From: Candidatus Woesearchaeota archaeon
GTDB lineage: Archaea; Nanobdellota; Nanobdellia; Woesearchaeales; PXDW01
NCBI GenBank assembly: GCA_003564925.1
Contig: PXDW01000088.1
Coordinates: forward strand, 1 to 5,579
Direction of reading: 5' to 3'
DNA: 5,579 nucleotides
Position numbers and translations under genes: made by a program
Shown here: positions 5,188 to 5,579 of the stretch, in pieces
Numbering within the stretch: position 1 is the stretch's first letter
Layout: every line of letters starts with the position of its first letter
Notes under the pieces: generated by a model
Seen by the model: only the letters and a program-made list of their open reading frames with translations
Database searches by the model: none
Told to the model about the DNA's origin: nothing

Positions 5188-5579
5188 TTGGCAAATAATA
5201 AAGAAGAAATGATTTTATTGGACACTAAACCGGAAGATTTTTTCATTCTAGCAGACGGAACCAAGATAAAAAATTTAGATCAACTTGCTTATGCACTTAA
5301 ATTCATGCCTGATGATTTATTTGGATATCATGTCAATTTTCAGAAAAATGACTTTGGCGAATGGATAAAAAAAACATTTAATGACAATGATTTGGCAGAC
5401 AAAATTTCTAAAAAAACAAATAAGCTTGAGATTTCAGAAATAATAGATAAAAAGCTAATTCAAATAAGCAAAAAATTTGGAAAAGAGAAATCTAACGAAA
5501 AATCTGCCAATAAAAAAAATGAGAAAAAAAGGCTAGGGAACTTTTCAGATAAAAAAATTACTTCAGAATCTAATAATAA
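5188..5579 (+). CDS. DUF5752-like protein, 3' end outside the window
   Basis: The frame has 130 codons and no stop before the right edge, so the gene is incomplete. TTG 5188 is preferred as start because of GAGGGTGG upstream; ATG 5209 (residue 8) is the alternative. Residues about 16-85 read EDFFILADGTKIKNL, then a helix (LDQLAYALKFMPDDLFGYHVN), then KNDFGEWI and DNDLADKI. I recognise this as DUF5752-like: a FF.L.DG...K.L..L...L strand-helix start, His48 in a YHVN segment, a DF..WI motif with Trp59, and a D..LA..I helix. The function of that family is unknown to me, and the match is from memory. From about residue 88 the chain becomes Lys/Asn/Ser-rich and probably disordered, possibly a linker to a further domain outside the window. 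No signal peptide or membrane helix is visible. It is transcribed away from the ATPase operon, so a shared role is only suggested by position. Confidence 0.78.
   Translation, partial: MANNKEEMILLDTKPEDFFILADGTKIKNLDQLAYALKFMPDDLFGYHVNFQKNDFGEWIKKTFNDNDLADKISKKTNKLEISEIIDKKLIQISKKFGKEKSNEKSANKKNEKKRLGNFSDKKITSESNN

Noticed and set aside
5006..5194. 62-codon minus-strand frame across the right part of the intergenic region
   Set aside because: It is antisense to the likely promoter and start of the DUF5752-like gene, has no Shine-Dalgarno, and its product is an AT-driven mix of Ile/Phe/Leu/Asn with no domain.
5181..5198. GTG start for the plus-strand gene
   Set aside because: It is out of frame with the long open frame and stops after five codons; it is better read as part of the ribosome site.

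Overview
The window looks like chromosomal DNA from an AT-rich archaeon, most likely a DPANN lineage such as Woesearchaeota or Pacearchaeota. Four things suggest this: heavy Lys/Asn/Ile codon use, archaeal-type Shine-Dalgarno sites (GAGGTG), TTG starts, and protein families I recognise mainly from DPANN genomes. The taxonomic call is inference; there is no rRNA or other marker gene here.

Layout. Three genes lie head to tail on the minus strand, read from right to left. The first is a 71-aa AbrB/SpoVT-fold protein (4647-4862). The second is a 1446-aa membrane-anchored HerA/DUF87-type ATPase with a very large extracellular stalk (269-4609). The third is a coiled-coil protein (1-272) that leaves the window and is translationally coupled to the ATPase through a TTGA start/stop overlap. 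To their right is a 325-bp, extremely AT-rich divergent intergenic region (4863-5187). A plus-strand gene follows (from 5188), whose N-terminal part resembles DUF5752; it is still open at the window edge.

The centrepiece is the ATPase. Read from the N-terminus it has a first membrane helix, a roughly 860-residue ectodomain, a second membrane helix with a Lys-rich stop-transfer, a HerA-like motor domain, a helical module, a charged low-complexity linker and a C-terminal helical hairpin. The ectodomain contains an N-terminal domain bracketed by its only two cysteines, five carboxypeptidase-regulatory-like beta-sandwich repeats and two further beta-sandwich regions. I count 29 N-glycosylation sequons in the ectodomain and one in the cytoplasmic half, which supports the topology. 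The Walker B motif reads DGVH, without the usual catalytic glutamate.

Working model (inference): the genes encode a cell-surface machine in which a glycosylated adhesive stalk is joined in one chain to a cytoplasmic hexameric motor. The coiled-coil protein would be a cytoplasmic partner, and the AbrB-fold protein may regulate the operon. It could serve surface attachment, secretion or DNA transfer; the sequence does not decide which.
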